From: [Eubacterium] siraeum
GTDB taxonomy: Bacteria > Bacillota > Clostridia > Oscillospirales > Ruminococcaceae
DNA length: 64,000 bases
Direction: 5' to 3'
Assembly: GCA_025150425.1 (NCBI GenBank)
Contig: CP102281.1
Span: forward strand, 1,860,001-1,924,000
Positions 34,554-43,112 of this stretch are shown piece by piece. Each line of letters opens with the position of its first letter. The stretch's first letter is position 1. The position numbers and the translations under genes are program-made. The notes under the pieces are model-generated. The model was not told the origin of the DNA and ran no database searches. It saw nothing but the letters and a program-made list of their open reading frames with translations.

Positions 34554-35944
34554 TGGTAAAACAGCTGCAGAAAAAGTTTATCATATCCGCTATGCTGGCG
34601 GTAACAATTCTGCTTGTCGTGCTTATCGGCGGAATAAACGTTTTCAATTATCTCACCACCAGTGGCGATAACGACAGGCTTATGGAAATGCTCTGCTACA
34701 GCTTTGAAACCTCAACAAAGTGGAACGCAGATACAACCGACAATACTCAGCCCCCGCAGAGCATAAACGGCACTCAGCAAAATACAACCGCCGACATATC
34801 CGGCAGTCAGAATAAGCCCGATTTTCCGCCGCAGGACAACGGCACTAAACCGCCCGACGATAAAAAAAACAACGGCTTTGGCAGACACGATAAAAACGCA
34901 GTGGATTCTGCACGCTATGCCGCCGTTGCAATCGACAAAAACGGCAATATCATAAGGACGGATGTAACTCATATCTCCTCGCTTACCGAGGAAGAAGCGG
35001 CCGCTATTACCGAAGCACTTAAAAATACCGCTGCGGGAACAGGCACATACAGCGGCTTTCAGTACAGGATAAGCGAAACTAAGCGTGCAGAAGGAAAGGT
35101 TATCATCCTGCTTGACAACAGTATGCAGATAAGCTCCTTCTTTACCGTACTGTTTATATCGGTCGGTGCAGGAATATTCGGCTGGCTTATGATGCTGCTG
35201 CTCGTAATTCTTCTTTCCCGAAAAACTATCGCCCCTGTTGCACGAAGCATTGAAAAGCAAAAGCAGTTTGTCACAAACGCAGGTCACGAAATAAAGACGC
35301 CGCTTGCCATTATCCTTGCCAATACAGATGCAATGGAGCTTCACAACGGCGAAAACAAATGGAGCAAGAATATCCGTGCGCAGACGCTCAGACTCAGCGG
35401 ACTTATGCAGAATCTGCTGATGCTTGCCAAAATGGATGAAAGCTCAACAAAGCTCCCGATGTGCGAATTCGATATAAGCACTGCGGCAGAAGATACCGTC
35501 GGCGCATTTATTGAGCCTGCCGCCCTCAAAGGCATAATGATTGAACAGAACATAAAAAAAGGCATCAGGCTAAACGGCAACCGTGACAGTATAGTACAGC
35601 TTATGACGGTACTGCTTGACAATGCGGTAAAATATACCGAAAGCGGAGGTGTCATAAGGGCTGAGCTTTACGGCAACGAAAAGAACATAACACTCAGCAT
35701 CGCCAACACCTGCGAGCCTATAGACCACCCCGAAAAGCTGTTCGACCGCTTTTACCGAGGCGACAGCGCAAGGACGCAGAAAAACGGCGGCTACGGTATA
35801 GGCTTATCGGTAGCTCAGGCAATAGCAGAACTCCACAAAGGATCGATAACAGCTGAAAATGTATCTGCCTCCGCTACAGAATCCCGCACCGACACCACAG
35901 ATAAACAAAACAGCAATATGCTTATGTTCACGGTTAAAATATAA
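34553..35944 (+). CDS. Membrane sensor histidine kinase
   Basis: 463 aa with helices at about 12-34 and 200-223 bracketing a large extracytoplasmic domain rich in Asn, Pro and Asp. HisKA motif NAGHEIKTPLA and HATPase_c N box LLDNAVKYT and G boxes (GYGIGLS) are complete. Forms a two-component system with the preceding regulator. The extracytoplasmic part is not a family I recognise. Confidence 0.9.
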   Translation: MVKQLQKKFIISAMLAVTILLVVLIGGINVFNYLTTSGDNDRLMEMLCYSFETSTKWNADTTDNTQPPQSINGTQQNTTADISGSQNKPDFPPQDNGTKPPDDKKNNGFGRHDKNAVDSARYAAVAIDKNGNIIRTDVTHISSLTEEEAAAITEALKNTAAGTGTYSGFQYRISETKRAEGKVIILLDNSMQISSFFTVLFISVGAGIFGWLMMLLLVILLSRKTIAPVARSIEKQKQFVTNAGHEIKTPLAIILANTDAMELHNGENKWSKNIRAQTLRLSGLMQNLLMLAKMDESSTKLPMCEFDISTAAEDTVGAFIEPAALKGIMIEQNIKKGIRLNGNRDSIVQLMTVLLDNAVKYTESGGVIRAELYGNEKNITLSIANTCEPIDHPEKLFDRFYRGDSARTQKNGGYGIGLSVAQAIAELHKGSITAENVSASATESRTDTTDKQNSNMLMFTVKI

Positions 35945-35947
35945 AAC

Positions 35948-36000
35948 AACGGTTTGCAGGCGGCTGAATCAAGTCAGCCATCTGCAAACCGTTTTGATTT
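35948..36000 (+). terminator. Terminator of the two-component system
   Basis: AACGGTTTGCAG pairs with CTGCAAACCGTT, with an inner GGCTGA/TCAGCC stem, followed by TTGATTTTT. Confidence 0.88.
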
Positions 36001-36020
36001 TTAAAGTGTCCGATGTGTCC

Positions 36021-36055
36021 CTTACAGCAATCGACCACATCCTGAAGATGTATCC
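36021..36055. repeat. 35-bp direct repeat, copy 1
   Basis: Matches 38177-38211 at about 30 of 35 positions (CTTACAGCAATCG..CCACATC..). The second copy is the leader of the gene ending at 37850. The two copies bracket the lipoprotein cluster. Confidence 0.7.
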
Positions 36056-36111
36056 GTAAGTTCCTTTTCCAATTCCACACTAATTTCCTTTGTTGTTTTA
36101 TTTTCCTCTCA

Positions 36112-36774
36112 TCAATAATTTACACTCAAATCGGCATAAGTTATGCTGATTTCAGTAATGGTATCACTCTCGTCAAAACGAATACCTAAACTATGGTCGT
36201 TCAGCCTACCGCCAACCTTACTTTCTCCGTTCACTATTCCGTAAAAATAGTAATCATCATCACTAACCTTTGGAACGGGTTCGCCATATCTTTTAACCAC
36301 TTCTTGCTTTGTACTTTTTAACGGAACTAATCCATCTATTGAGCAATCATCTGTTTCTATGGTTAAATTATAGATAATACTTTCTTTCGGCTTATCTGGA
36401 AAAAAGTTTTCCAAAGCTGCTATATACATTTCATTTCCGTTGTAATACATTGTTGCCAAGAACTGATTTTCACGAAGGTAAACGTCCTTCTCATCATATA
36501 ACTTGTAGCTCCAACCCTCTGGTATTTCGCCGAGTTTAACAGGAATTTCAATCGTTTGTCCTTTAATGATAATACTTTTTCTAACTCTATCAATGTCAAA
36601 TCCGGTTTCATTTACGCTATTCGACACACCGACCGAGGTTATATTGCGGTCCGTTTGAGATGGTGTTTCACCGTTAGAACATCCCGTGAAACTACATAGC
36701 AAAGTTATCGTTGCTAACAGCGCAACCGCCCTTTTGCCTTTCCCATCAAACCCATGCTTGGTTTTGCTAAACAT
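36112..36774 (-). CDS. Lipoprotein, paralog of 36986-37765
   Basis: 220 aa from ATG 36774, nine bases after AAAGG. The signal peptide KHGFDGKGKRAVALLAT.. ends in lipobox SFTGC and is nearly identical to that of the neighbouring lipoprotein. The mature part ends with TKQEVVKRYGEP...DDYYFYG, a pattern like the T..EV...G.P motif of small SmpA/BamE-fold lipoproteins. Function unknown. Confidence 0.75.
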   Translation of the reverse strand: MFSKTKHGFDGKGKRAVALLATITLLCSFTGCSNGETPSQTDRNITSVGVSNSVNETGFDIDRVRKSIIIKGQTIEIPVKLGEIPEGWSYKLYDEKDVYLRENQFLATMYYNGNEMYIAALENFFPDKPKESIIYNLTIETDDCSIDGLVPLKSTKQEVVKRYGEPVPKVSDDDYYFYGIVNGESKVGGRLNDHSLGIRFDESDTITEISITYADLSVNY

Positions 36775-36834
36775 AATACTCACCCTTTCGTTTAATTAAC
36801 TGCCCGATAAACGGAAAATTATTCGCCTGCTCTT

Positions 36835-37017
36835 TCATTTATGTATCGACATAATGCCGTAAATTGATGCCTTCAAATGAAAGTTTTTGGTTAAATCGGA
36901 GACCGCATTTGAAACTGCCTCTAAGGCATTACGCACCTTATATATATTTACTGCGTTCTGAACATCTTCCAAGAAATTTAAAGCATCACTGTTGTTGCTC
37001 GTAATTATTTTCTCCAT
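36835..37017 (-). CDS. Possible 60-aa protein
   Basis: 60 codons starting inside the last 32 bases of the lipoprotein gene 36986-37765. No clear ribosome site, so translation would depend on coupling. Amphipathic helical sequence (DALNFLEDVQNAVNIYKV). May be a chance frame. Confidence 0.3.
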   Translation of the reverse strand: MEKIITSNNSDALNFLEDVQNAVNIYKVRNALEAVSNAVSDLTKNFHLKASIYGIMSIHK

Positions 37018-37765
37018 TCATATATACGATGATTTGTTTTACCTTATCTTGATAAAACCTTACTTCGACACTGTTGCTTTGGTCATTGGAATAAAACTTA
37101 TAATCCGCAGAATCATCATCACTATTATCTGGTTTACCAAATAAACTTTCCACTTCAACTTTCGTTGATTCAAATGACAATCCGGCAAAATCAACTTCAA
37201 TCAAACCATTGTACCAACCGCGGCTCTCATACAATGAATTTTTAAGCGAATCGCTCGCACCTACATCTTTTGCAATAAATCCTAATGACAAAGAAACAAT
37301 TTTCTTATCGTTAAGATTGCCATCATTTTTGTACCCAATCAGAGAAACCGTTCCGATGCTTTTTCCCTGATATAAAATACTACATGATGAGATATCGCCG
37401 AACGTTGTTAAATTTGTTTCAAGTAATGAATAATCCTCCCCGAAATCCTCTATCGTGCACGGTAAAGATATTTTACTCCCAAACAGCGTAATGTTTTTCA
37501 CAGCCTCATCAAAATCAAAATCCGATTTAACTTCGCTTTGTTCGTTTTGTGCATCGGATGAATTGATGTTATCGGAGTAACCTTGTGAATCTTTCGATTC
37601 TACACCAGGTGTACTTAGCAACGCGCTTGTAGCACTATCGGAATTAGCACTACTTGCTTCATTACCGGCACATCCTGTGAAACCACAAAGCAGTGTAACC
37701 GTTGCCAACAGCGCAACCGCCCTTTTACCTTTCCCGTCAAATCCGTGCTTGATTTTGATAAACAT
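36986..37765 (-). CDS. Lipoprotein, paralog of 36112-36774
   Basis: 259 aa with GAAAGG nine bases before the ATG. Signal peptide almost identical to the neighbour, lipobox GFTGC. Ser-rich tether to about residue 75. The C-terminal part carries FESTKVEVESLFGKP...DDSADYKFY, aligning with the paralog's SmpA-like motif. Function unknown. Confidence 0.78.
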   Translation of the reverse strand: MFIKIKHGFDGKGKRAVALLATVTLLCGFTGCAGNEASSANSDSATSALLSTPGVESKDSQGYSDNINSSDAQNEQSEVKSDFDFDEAVKNITLFGSKISLPCTIEDFGEDYSLLETNLTTFGDISSCSILYQGKSIGTVSLIGYKNDGNLNDKKIVSLSLGFIAKDVGASDSLKNSLYESRGWYNGLIEVDFAGLSFESTKVEVESLFGKPDNSDDDSADYKFYSNDQSNSVEVRFYQDKVKQIIVYMNGENNYEQQQ

Positions 37766-37849
37766 AATAAACGCCCTTTCATTTGTTTTGATTTTTAAAT
37801 GGAATTACTTAACAAACCTACATTAAGTCCATAATATATGTCCATTCTA

Positions 37850-38164
37850 CTAGTTGTGATTTTCAGTCTGTATGAACAATTGAACCCAATCAACTATCTT
37901 GTATTTCTTAAACTCCGGCAGTGATACCTCTACGCCGTTTAACGGCGGATACTTATCATCTGAATTGTAAAGGTACAAATCCTTCAGCAACAATTCATCA
38001 TCTTCAATCGCATATTCACACCAATATCCCCGCCAACAAGCAGTCGAACTGGCATGTGGCTCAATTCCGTAATTCTTTGGGTCAAACAGCAACACAGAAG
38101 ATAGAGCCACGCCGGTGAACTCTTTCTTTTTATATTTATATATATCACCAATTTGTGCTGTCAT
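37850..38164 (-). CDS. Uncharacterised 104-aa protein
   Basis: Start ATG 38164, preceded by AAGGAGGG at eight bases; upstream in-frame codons belong to the 35-bp repeat leader. Soluble, Tyr/Trp-rich protein (MTAQIGDIYKYKKKEFTGVA) with no family I recognise. Confidence 0.6.
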   Translation of the reverse strand: MTAQIGDIYKYKKKEFTGVALSSVLLFDPKNYGIEPHASSTACWRGYWCEYAIEDDELLLKDLYLYNSDDKYPPLNGVEVSLPEFKKYKIVDWVQLFIQTENHN

Positions 38165-38176
38165 TCGTAATCCCTC

Positions 38177-38211
38177 CTTACAGCAATCGCCCACATCATA
38201 AAGATGCATCC
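38177..38211. repeat. 35-bp direct repeat, copy 2
   Basis: Diverged copy of 36021-36055 in the same orientation, lying in the leader of the 104-aa gene. Confidence 0.7.
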
Positions 38212-38248
38212 CGCCCGTTATAAATCCAACAATTCCCGTTTTGCCTAT

Positions 38249-38686
38249 TCATTCTGATGTCGCTTTTAAATAAACAATTAATTTTGTAATTGAAATCACA
38301 ATGCCGTATTGTAAAGTAATCAGCAACGAAGCCATCCACGCTGACATAGCAGGATGAGATTGTTGCCAGAAGCCGTTCCATTCACCCGTAAATACAAACA
38401 TATATAAGGCAGGCGGAGAATAAACCGCAAACAGCAGATACATAACCGGAATTGAAAACAACAACTGTTTTACATTTAAATCAAGGTACTTTATCACAAT
38501 TATTGTCGGTATGCATATAATCAATAATTGTATCAATGTATGAACTATAAATCCAAGCCAAGAAGGATTGGAAATAGAAAGAAACAGATTCGCCAGATAA
38601 TTCACGATTACGCCGTTGTATAAAACTGTCAAACCCCATATAAAAAGAGCTAATAATACAAAATTGCATTTTTTCAACAATTCCAT
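38249..38686 (-). CDS. Membrane protein of unknown function
   Basis: 145 aa with about four hydrophobic helices (residues 8-35, 45-68, 75-98, 112-138). AGGAGG seven bases before the ATG. No motif recognised. Confidence 0.65.
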   Translation of the reverse strand: MELLKKCNFVLLALFIWGLTVLYNGVIVNYLANLFLSISNPSWLGFIVHTLIQLLIICIPTIIVIKYLDLNVKQLLFSIPVMYLLFAVYSPPALYMFVFTGEWNGFWQQSHPAMSAWMASLLITLQYGIVISITKLIVYLKATSE

Positions 38687-38810
38687 TTAATTCGCCTCCT
38701 TTGCTGTGGTGCAGCTAATTATTTGTAAGTGCGAAGCACATAATCGGTTTCTGCAATCAATTCCGACTATACGGATTTGACTATCCGGATTCTTTGCACC
38801 GCATTTAAAC

Positions 38811-38996
38811 TCAATCAAGTATCTCAATAGAACTTATCTCATGCTCTTTGTAATAATAACCGTTAGTAAGTCCTATTATTGCCTCATCATATCCGCTTTC
38901 GTACAGAATAGCCGTTTCGATATGAACTGTGCCGTTTGTTTCCGTCAGCTTGACTTTGTGAAACTGAGCATTGTATAGCGTTAATGAATCAACCAT
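38811..38996 (-). CDS. Small 61-aa unknown protein
   Basis: AAAAGGAGATGAG precedes the ATG. Mixed beta-type sequence (KVKLTETNGTVHIETAILYE). No family recognised. Confidence 0.55.
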   Translation of the reverse strand: MVDSLTLYNAQFHKVKLTETNGTVHIETAILYESGYDEAIIGLTNGYYYKEHEISSIEILD

Positions 38997-39065
38997 TATT
39001 TCTCATCTCCTTTTCAACGGTGCCGCAGGCACAAGAGATGCGTTCCGTTTTTTGAATTTTCGGAC

Positions 39066-39240
39066 ATTCTGCGTCACCTCGTTGAAACGGGCGTAAAACG
39101 GCTCAGGGGATATATGAGAGCAGCATTGACTGTTGCTCCTTTTGTGTGTTAAACTGTCCGATAAACGGGAAGTTGTTATTTATTCATATTCTCAACTAAG
39201 CTTGCAGCTTTTACAGTCATCTCCACCCAACCCGGCACAA
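39066..39240 (-). repeat. Downstream part of phage-like module, copy A
   Basis: On the minus strand: last 20-odd codons of the GNAT gene, the CAACTTCCCGTTTATCG segment, and CAGAATGTCCGA.AATT.C, the first codons of a tail tape-measure gene. The same order recurs at 48044-48260 on the plus strand. Confidence 0.75.
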
Positions 39241-39943
39241 AACCACTCCGCAATGCATTTTTAACAGATTTAAGATTAGACCAGGCACAACAATAAAAAG
39301 GCACCTTTCCTCTATCCATTATCTCTATTGCCAAATTACTGGTTAATGAGGAAGCAATCCCCTGCCTGCGATACTCTGGTAAAACATCAACTCCAATTTG
39401 CCACATATCATCGCAATCCGCAGAACAGGCTGCAAGCCCAATCAGTTTCCCATTATCATAAGCACCAACCCCAAGAACATCCAGTTGCTTTCTATCTTCA
39501 CAAAGTGCATTGCTCCAGATCGGAAGATATAAATTTGCAAAATCCTTTTGTTCCAACACCTTAAGAGGATAGTTGCATTCTCTTCTCTTCAAGCCATTAA
39601 CATCCGGTAAAAAATACTCTGCCATAAAACAAACACGGTATCCGTTTTCTTTCATCCGTTCATCTAGCCAATGCATATTAGGAGTTTCAAAGCAATGATA
39701 AAACTCATATTTGCTTAGGTAGCTTTCAACAATTTCTCTATATTCACCTTTTACAGACGCAACTATATTATTACCATATGAAACCAAATTACAGGCAATG
39801 GGTTCTTTATAATATTTTCTTGCCAATGGCCCAATCTCAGACTTTACAAATACATTTGTGTCTAAAAGAAAATCAGATGCTTTCGCATTAGTATCGTAGG
39901 CAGATTGCTGCATTGCAATATCAAGTATCTCTTTATTTGTCAT
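39176..39943 (-). CDS. GNAT-family N-acetyltransferase
   Basis: 255 aa. The C-terminal half is a GNAT fold with acetyl-CoA loop VDVLPEYRRQGIASSL (R-R-Q-G-I-A) and the following FYCCAWSNLKSVKNALRSGF. The N-terminal half is unlike the common GNATs. GTGAGGTAATC precedes the ATG, and a clean promoter lies at 40035-40063. The last 20 or so codons and the downstream DNA are duplicated, degenerate, at 48044-48111. Acceptor substrate unknown. Confidence 0.85.
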   Translation of the reverse strand: MTNKEILDIAMQQSAYDTNAKASDFLLDTNVFVKSEIGPLARKYYKEPIACNLVSYGNNIVASVKGEYREIVESYLSKYEFYHCFETPNMHWLDERMKENGYRVCFMAEYFLPDVNGLKRRECNYPLKVLEQKDFANLYLPIWSNALCEDRKQLDVLGVGAYDNGKLIGLAACSADCDDMWQIGVDVLPEYRRQGIASSLTSNLAIEIMDRGKVPFYCCAWSNLKSVKNALRSGFVPGWVEMTVKAASLVENMNK

Positions 39944-39997
39944 GTTTTGATTACCTCACATAGTATATAAAATCGAAATTCACAAAATCAACAAATC

Positions 39998-40133
39998 CCG
40001 ATTTATACGGCAGATCCACCGCCCTTGTAAATCCATTATACCACGCATTTCCACTTTTTTCAACCACTTTTCCACTCAAATTCCAATCGGCACAACCTTG
40101 TCAACATCCGCCTCCTGCTTAGGCTTCGCAATC
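39998..40133 (-). repeat. Upstream part of phage-like module, copy A
   Basis: About 135 bp homologous to 46931-47064 (plus strand). It contains the end of an otherwise missing gene (AKPKQEADVDKVVPIGI, then stop), a promoter, and TCTGCCGTATAAATCGG. Confidence 0.75.
40035..40063 (-). promoter_or_regulatory. Promoter of the GNAT gene
   Basis: Minus strand TTGAAA (40063-40058), 17-bp spacer, TATAAT (40040-40035), inside the duplicated module. Confidence 0.75.
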
Positions 40134-40145
40134 CCCACAAACCGC

Positions 40146-40430
40146 TTATGGCGTTCCCATGCTCTTTTTCAACAGTTGAGGTACGAAAAATAAAAAAGCG
40201 CAGATAATACAGTGAAGAAATCTATTGAAATTTCTGTAGCCGTAGGCATTTCTCTTTAAATCTTTAACCTTGTTGTTACAGCCTTCGGTGAAGCCTAGCA
40301 AATGAACAGATAATACCGTCAAACCACGATTTCAGCGTTCGGATGTAATACCGGAAATCTTCAAGTGAATTTATCCCTGCAATATGCTTTCCAGCATTCC
40401 CCTTACTGTTGCCGAAAACATTGTCCTTTA
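40146..40430 (-). pseudogene. ISL3-family transposase, C-terminal remnant
   Basis: The minus strand encodes ...SLEDFRYYIRTLKSWFDGII in one frame and then, after a frameshift, LGFTEGCNNKVKDLKRNAYG and RNFNRFLHC up to TAA 40148-40146. The N-G-x-T-E-G-x-N-N-x-I/V-K-x-x-K-R signature is the end of the ISL3 DDE transposase. The rest of the element is gone, and the fragment abuts the end of the histidine kinase gene. Confidence 0.7.
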
Positions 40431-40438
40431 CAGCTTCT

Positions 40439-41677
40439 TCAAACCCACCTATCGCAAGATGTTTTCCCGAACACCGCCGTTACGCATATATCTCCGTCAT
40501 TTATCTGTGCGAATACCTCGCCGTTCATCTTGTGCATTAGCTGTCGGCAGATGTAAAGCCCAAGTCCGCTTCCCTTCAGGTTTTCTGCGTTTGCACCTCT
40601 CCAAAAGCTTTCAAAGATGTGCGGCAGATCCGTATCGGGAAGCGTACAGCCGCTATTCTTCACAGCAATAAGAATACAGCCCTCCTCTTCGGAAAAGCTG
40701 ATTGAAATTTCCTTGCCGTCGCCGTATTTTATTGCGTTCTCCATTATATTCTGAACCACCTCGACACTTCGGTCAAAATCTCCGCTTATAAGGCAATCAC
40801 CATATTCTCCGACGAAAAAATCAGTCTTTATGAGCGACAATTTTTCGGTATAGTAAAGCTTGATTTTTGTTACAAGCTCCGACAGATAAAATTCGCCCAT
40901 ATTCACATCAAGACTTAAAAAGTCCTCTCTTGAAGCAGTGATGATTTCAGCAACATATCCCTCTATTTCATCAGCTTTGGCATTGATGTTTTCGGCAATT
41001 TCAAGCTGTTTTTCCTTATCGGTATACAGCCCCTTTGAGAGTGCTTTTGAATACAGCTTTATAGCCGACAAGGGAGTTTTTATGTCGTGCGACAAGGACA
41101 GCAAAAGCATTTTCTTCTCCCTTTGCAGATTTAATTCACGCTCTTTCTGCTGCTCCATATTCTCCCGGAGCATATCCACACCCCAGACAAATCGCCCGAA
41201 AAACCTGTTTTTCGCTTCCTTTACAGGTGCAGTAAGATTACCCTTTGAAAGCTCATAAGGAATATCAGAGAGCTTCTCAAACGGAGCGAGAATTTTTGCC
41301 CTTATGTAAACCATAACCGCAATGATTACCACAGACATTATGCTAAGGATTACGTTGACAACAATTATTGTTTCCGCCTTATCAACGCTTCCGTCAGCGG
41401 TATAATCAAAACGGTACAACTCGCCGTTTATCTCTCTGATAACGTAGTCGCTGTTGGAATTGTAAAAGCCCTCGGCGTACTCGCTTACGCCCGTTACATA
41501 TTTGCAATCTGAAATGTCATAAGCGTTCCCGTTTTCGATTTCGTTTACAAGCCTTGAAACCTCTACAAGATATGGTCTGCCGCCGGTGCTATCCTTAAGA
41601 AGTATCGCATTTGCCGTAACAAAAACCGTAATTATAACCGCCACCGCTAAGGCGAAAATTTTGTTAAATGCTTTCAT
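40439..41677 (-). CDS. Sensor histidine kinase of the peptide-resistance module
   Basis: 412 aa, two helices (about 7-27 and 105-128) with a 75-residue outer loop, HAMP-like linker, HisKA SLSHDIKTPLSAIKL and HATPase with GSGLGLYICRQLM. The last residues (KTSCDRWV) run straight into the transposase remnant, so the original C-terminus may have been replaced. Starts within the end of the regulator gene. Confidence 0.9.
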   Translation of the reverse strand: MKAFNKIFALAVAVIITVFVTANAILLKDSTGGRPYLVEVSRLVNEIENGNAYDISDCKYVTGVSEYAEGFYNSNSDYVIREINGELYRFDYTADGSVDKAETIIVVNVILSIMSVVIIAVMVYIRAKILAPFEKLSDIPYELSKGNLTAPVKEAKNRFFGRFVWGVDMLRENMEQQKERELNLQREKKMLLLSLSHDIKTPLSAIKLYSKALSKGLYTDKEKQLEIAENINAKADEIEGYVAEIITASREDFLSLDVNMGEFYLSELVTKIKLYYTEKLSLIKTDFFVGEYGDCLISGDFDRSVEVVQNIMENAIKYGDGKEISISFSEEEGCILIAVKNSGCTLPDTDLPHIFESFWRGANAENLKGSGLGLYICRQLMHKMNGEVFAQINDGDICVTAVFGKTSCDRWV

Positions 41678-42332
41678 ATTTGTAGCCTACTCCCCATACC
41701 GTCTGTATATGCTTCGGATTTTTCGGATCGTCCTCGATTTTCTGACGAAGCCGCTTTATATGCACTGTGAGAGTCTGCTGTTCCGAAAAGCTGTCACTGC
41801 CCCAGATCTGATTAAATAGATACTCCTTTGTAAGAATCCTGCCCTTATTTTCGATAAGCAATACCAGTAATTCAAATTCCTTTACAGTCATTTCAATAGG
41901 TATGTCGTTTCTGCATACCGTTCTGCTAACCTTATTGACACGAATATCCCCGTCGATAAGCTCATCAACAGCGTACCGACGCTTGAAAATACCTGCAATT
42001 TTTGCAAGCATTATGTCAATGTCATACGGCTTTTCAATGTAATCGTCAGCACCAAGAATAAGCCCGTTCAGCTTGTCCTCCTTGTCGACCTTTGCACTTA
42101 CGATAAGTATGGGCGTGTCGCTTTCTTCACGAATTTTTCTGCACACCGCAAAGCCGTCAATTCCGGGGAGCATTATGTCAAGCACAATAAGCCTTGCGCC
42201 GTATTTTTCATACAGCGACAAGGCTTTTTCACCTGTTTTGGCAACAGATACCGTGTAGTTTTCCGCACGGAGAAAATCACACAGTATATCGGCAAGTTCT
42301 TCGTTGTCTTCAACAATTAAAATATCGGTCAT
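41664..42332 (-). CDS. OmpR-family response regulator of the module
   Basis: 222 aa: receiver (VEDNEE, phospho-Asp in LIVLDIMLPG, PKPY-type Lys) plus winged helix ending TVWGVGYKYES. Overlaps the kinase by 14 bp and follows the ATPase gene by one base, so all four genes form one operon. Confidence 0.92.
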   Translation of the reverse strand: MTDILIVEDNEELADILCDFLRAENYTVSVAKTGEKALSLYEKYGARLIVLDIMLPGIDGFAVCRKIREESDTPILIVSAKVDKEDKLNGLILGADDYIEKPYDIDIMLAKIAGIFKRRYAVDELIDGDIRVNKVSRTVCRNDIPIEMTVKEFELLVLLIENKGRILTKEYLFNQIWGSDSFSEQQTLTVHIKRLRQKIEDDPKNPKHIQTVWGVGYKYESI

Positions 42333-42333
42333 A

Positions 42334-43098
42334 TTACCACCCTAATTCAAGTAACCGGTTATTCAGCGCACGTTCACGCTCTCTCACCTGAGAATTGCTT
42401 TCACATCTGCCGAGATTATATTCGTCCCTGATATTGCCGTCAACTATATACATAACTCTTGTGCATTTTGCCGCAACCTTAACATCGTGAGTTACAAGCA
42501 TAACTGTCGTACCGTCGGCGTTTAGCTTTGCAAGCTCTTCCATAACTTCGTCAGATGATGTACGGTTGAGTGCGCCTGTCGGTTCATCGGCAAAAATCAT
42601 TTTCGGATTATTAATCATACTGCGGCAGATGCAGGCACGCTGAAGCTGTCCGCCCGAAACCTCGTTAATGTCGTTGTCGGCGATTTCGATAATGCCCAGC
42701 TTACGCATTAAATCCTGCCCACGCCGAACGATTTCTTTTCGTGTTTCGGTATTCTTATTCGATTGTACCGCAGGGAGTATGATATTGTCAAGCACTGTTA
42801 AATTTTTCAGCATATACATCTGCTGAAAGATAAATCCCATTTCGTCAAGTCTTAAATCGGCAAGCTCCCTTTCACCCATTTTTGCGATATTCCTACCACA
42901 GAACAGCACCTCGCCTGCGGTAATGCCATCCATACCCGAAACGGCGTAGAGAAGAGTTGACTTACCCGAGCCTGACGGTCCCATAACGGCTACCATCTCG
43001 CCCTCCTCTACAGTAAAGCTGACATTTTTAAGCACATTGTTCTGGCGCTTGTTTACGATATATGTTTTGCACAGGTCTTTTACTTCTAAGATGTTCAT
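42334..43098 (-). CDS. ABC transporter ATPase, MacB/BceA type
   Basis: 254 aa with Walker A GPSGSGKST, signature VSGGQLQRA, Walker B MIFADEPTGAL and H-loop VTHD. This subfamily pairs with FtsX-type permeases to remove or sense cell-wall-active peptides. Follows the permease by 14 bp. Confidence 0.93.
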   Translation of the reverse strand: MNILEVKDLCKTYIVNKRQNNVLKNVSFTVEEGEMVAVMGPSGSGKSTLLYAVSGMDGITAGEVLFCGRNIAKMGERELADLRLDEMGFIFQQMYMLKNLTVLDNIILPAVQSNKNTETRKEIVRRGQDLMRKLGIIEIADNDINEVSGGQLQRACICRSMINNPKMIFADEPTGALNRTSSDEVMEELAKLNADGTTVMLVTHDVKVAAKCTRVMYIVDGNIRDEYNLGRCESNSQVRERERALNNRLLELGW

Positions 43099-43112
43099 AA
43101 CGGTTTCCTTTC

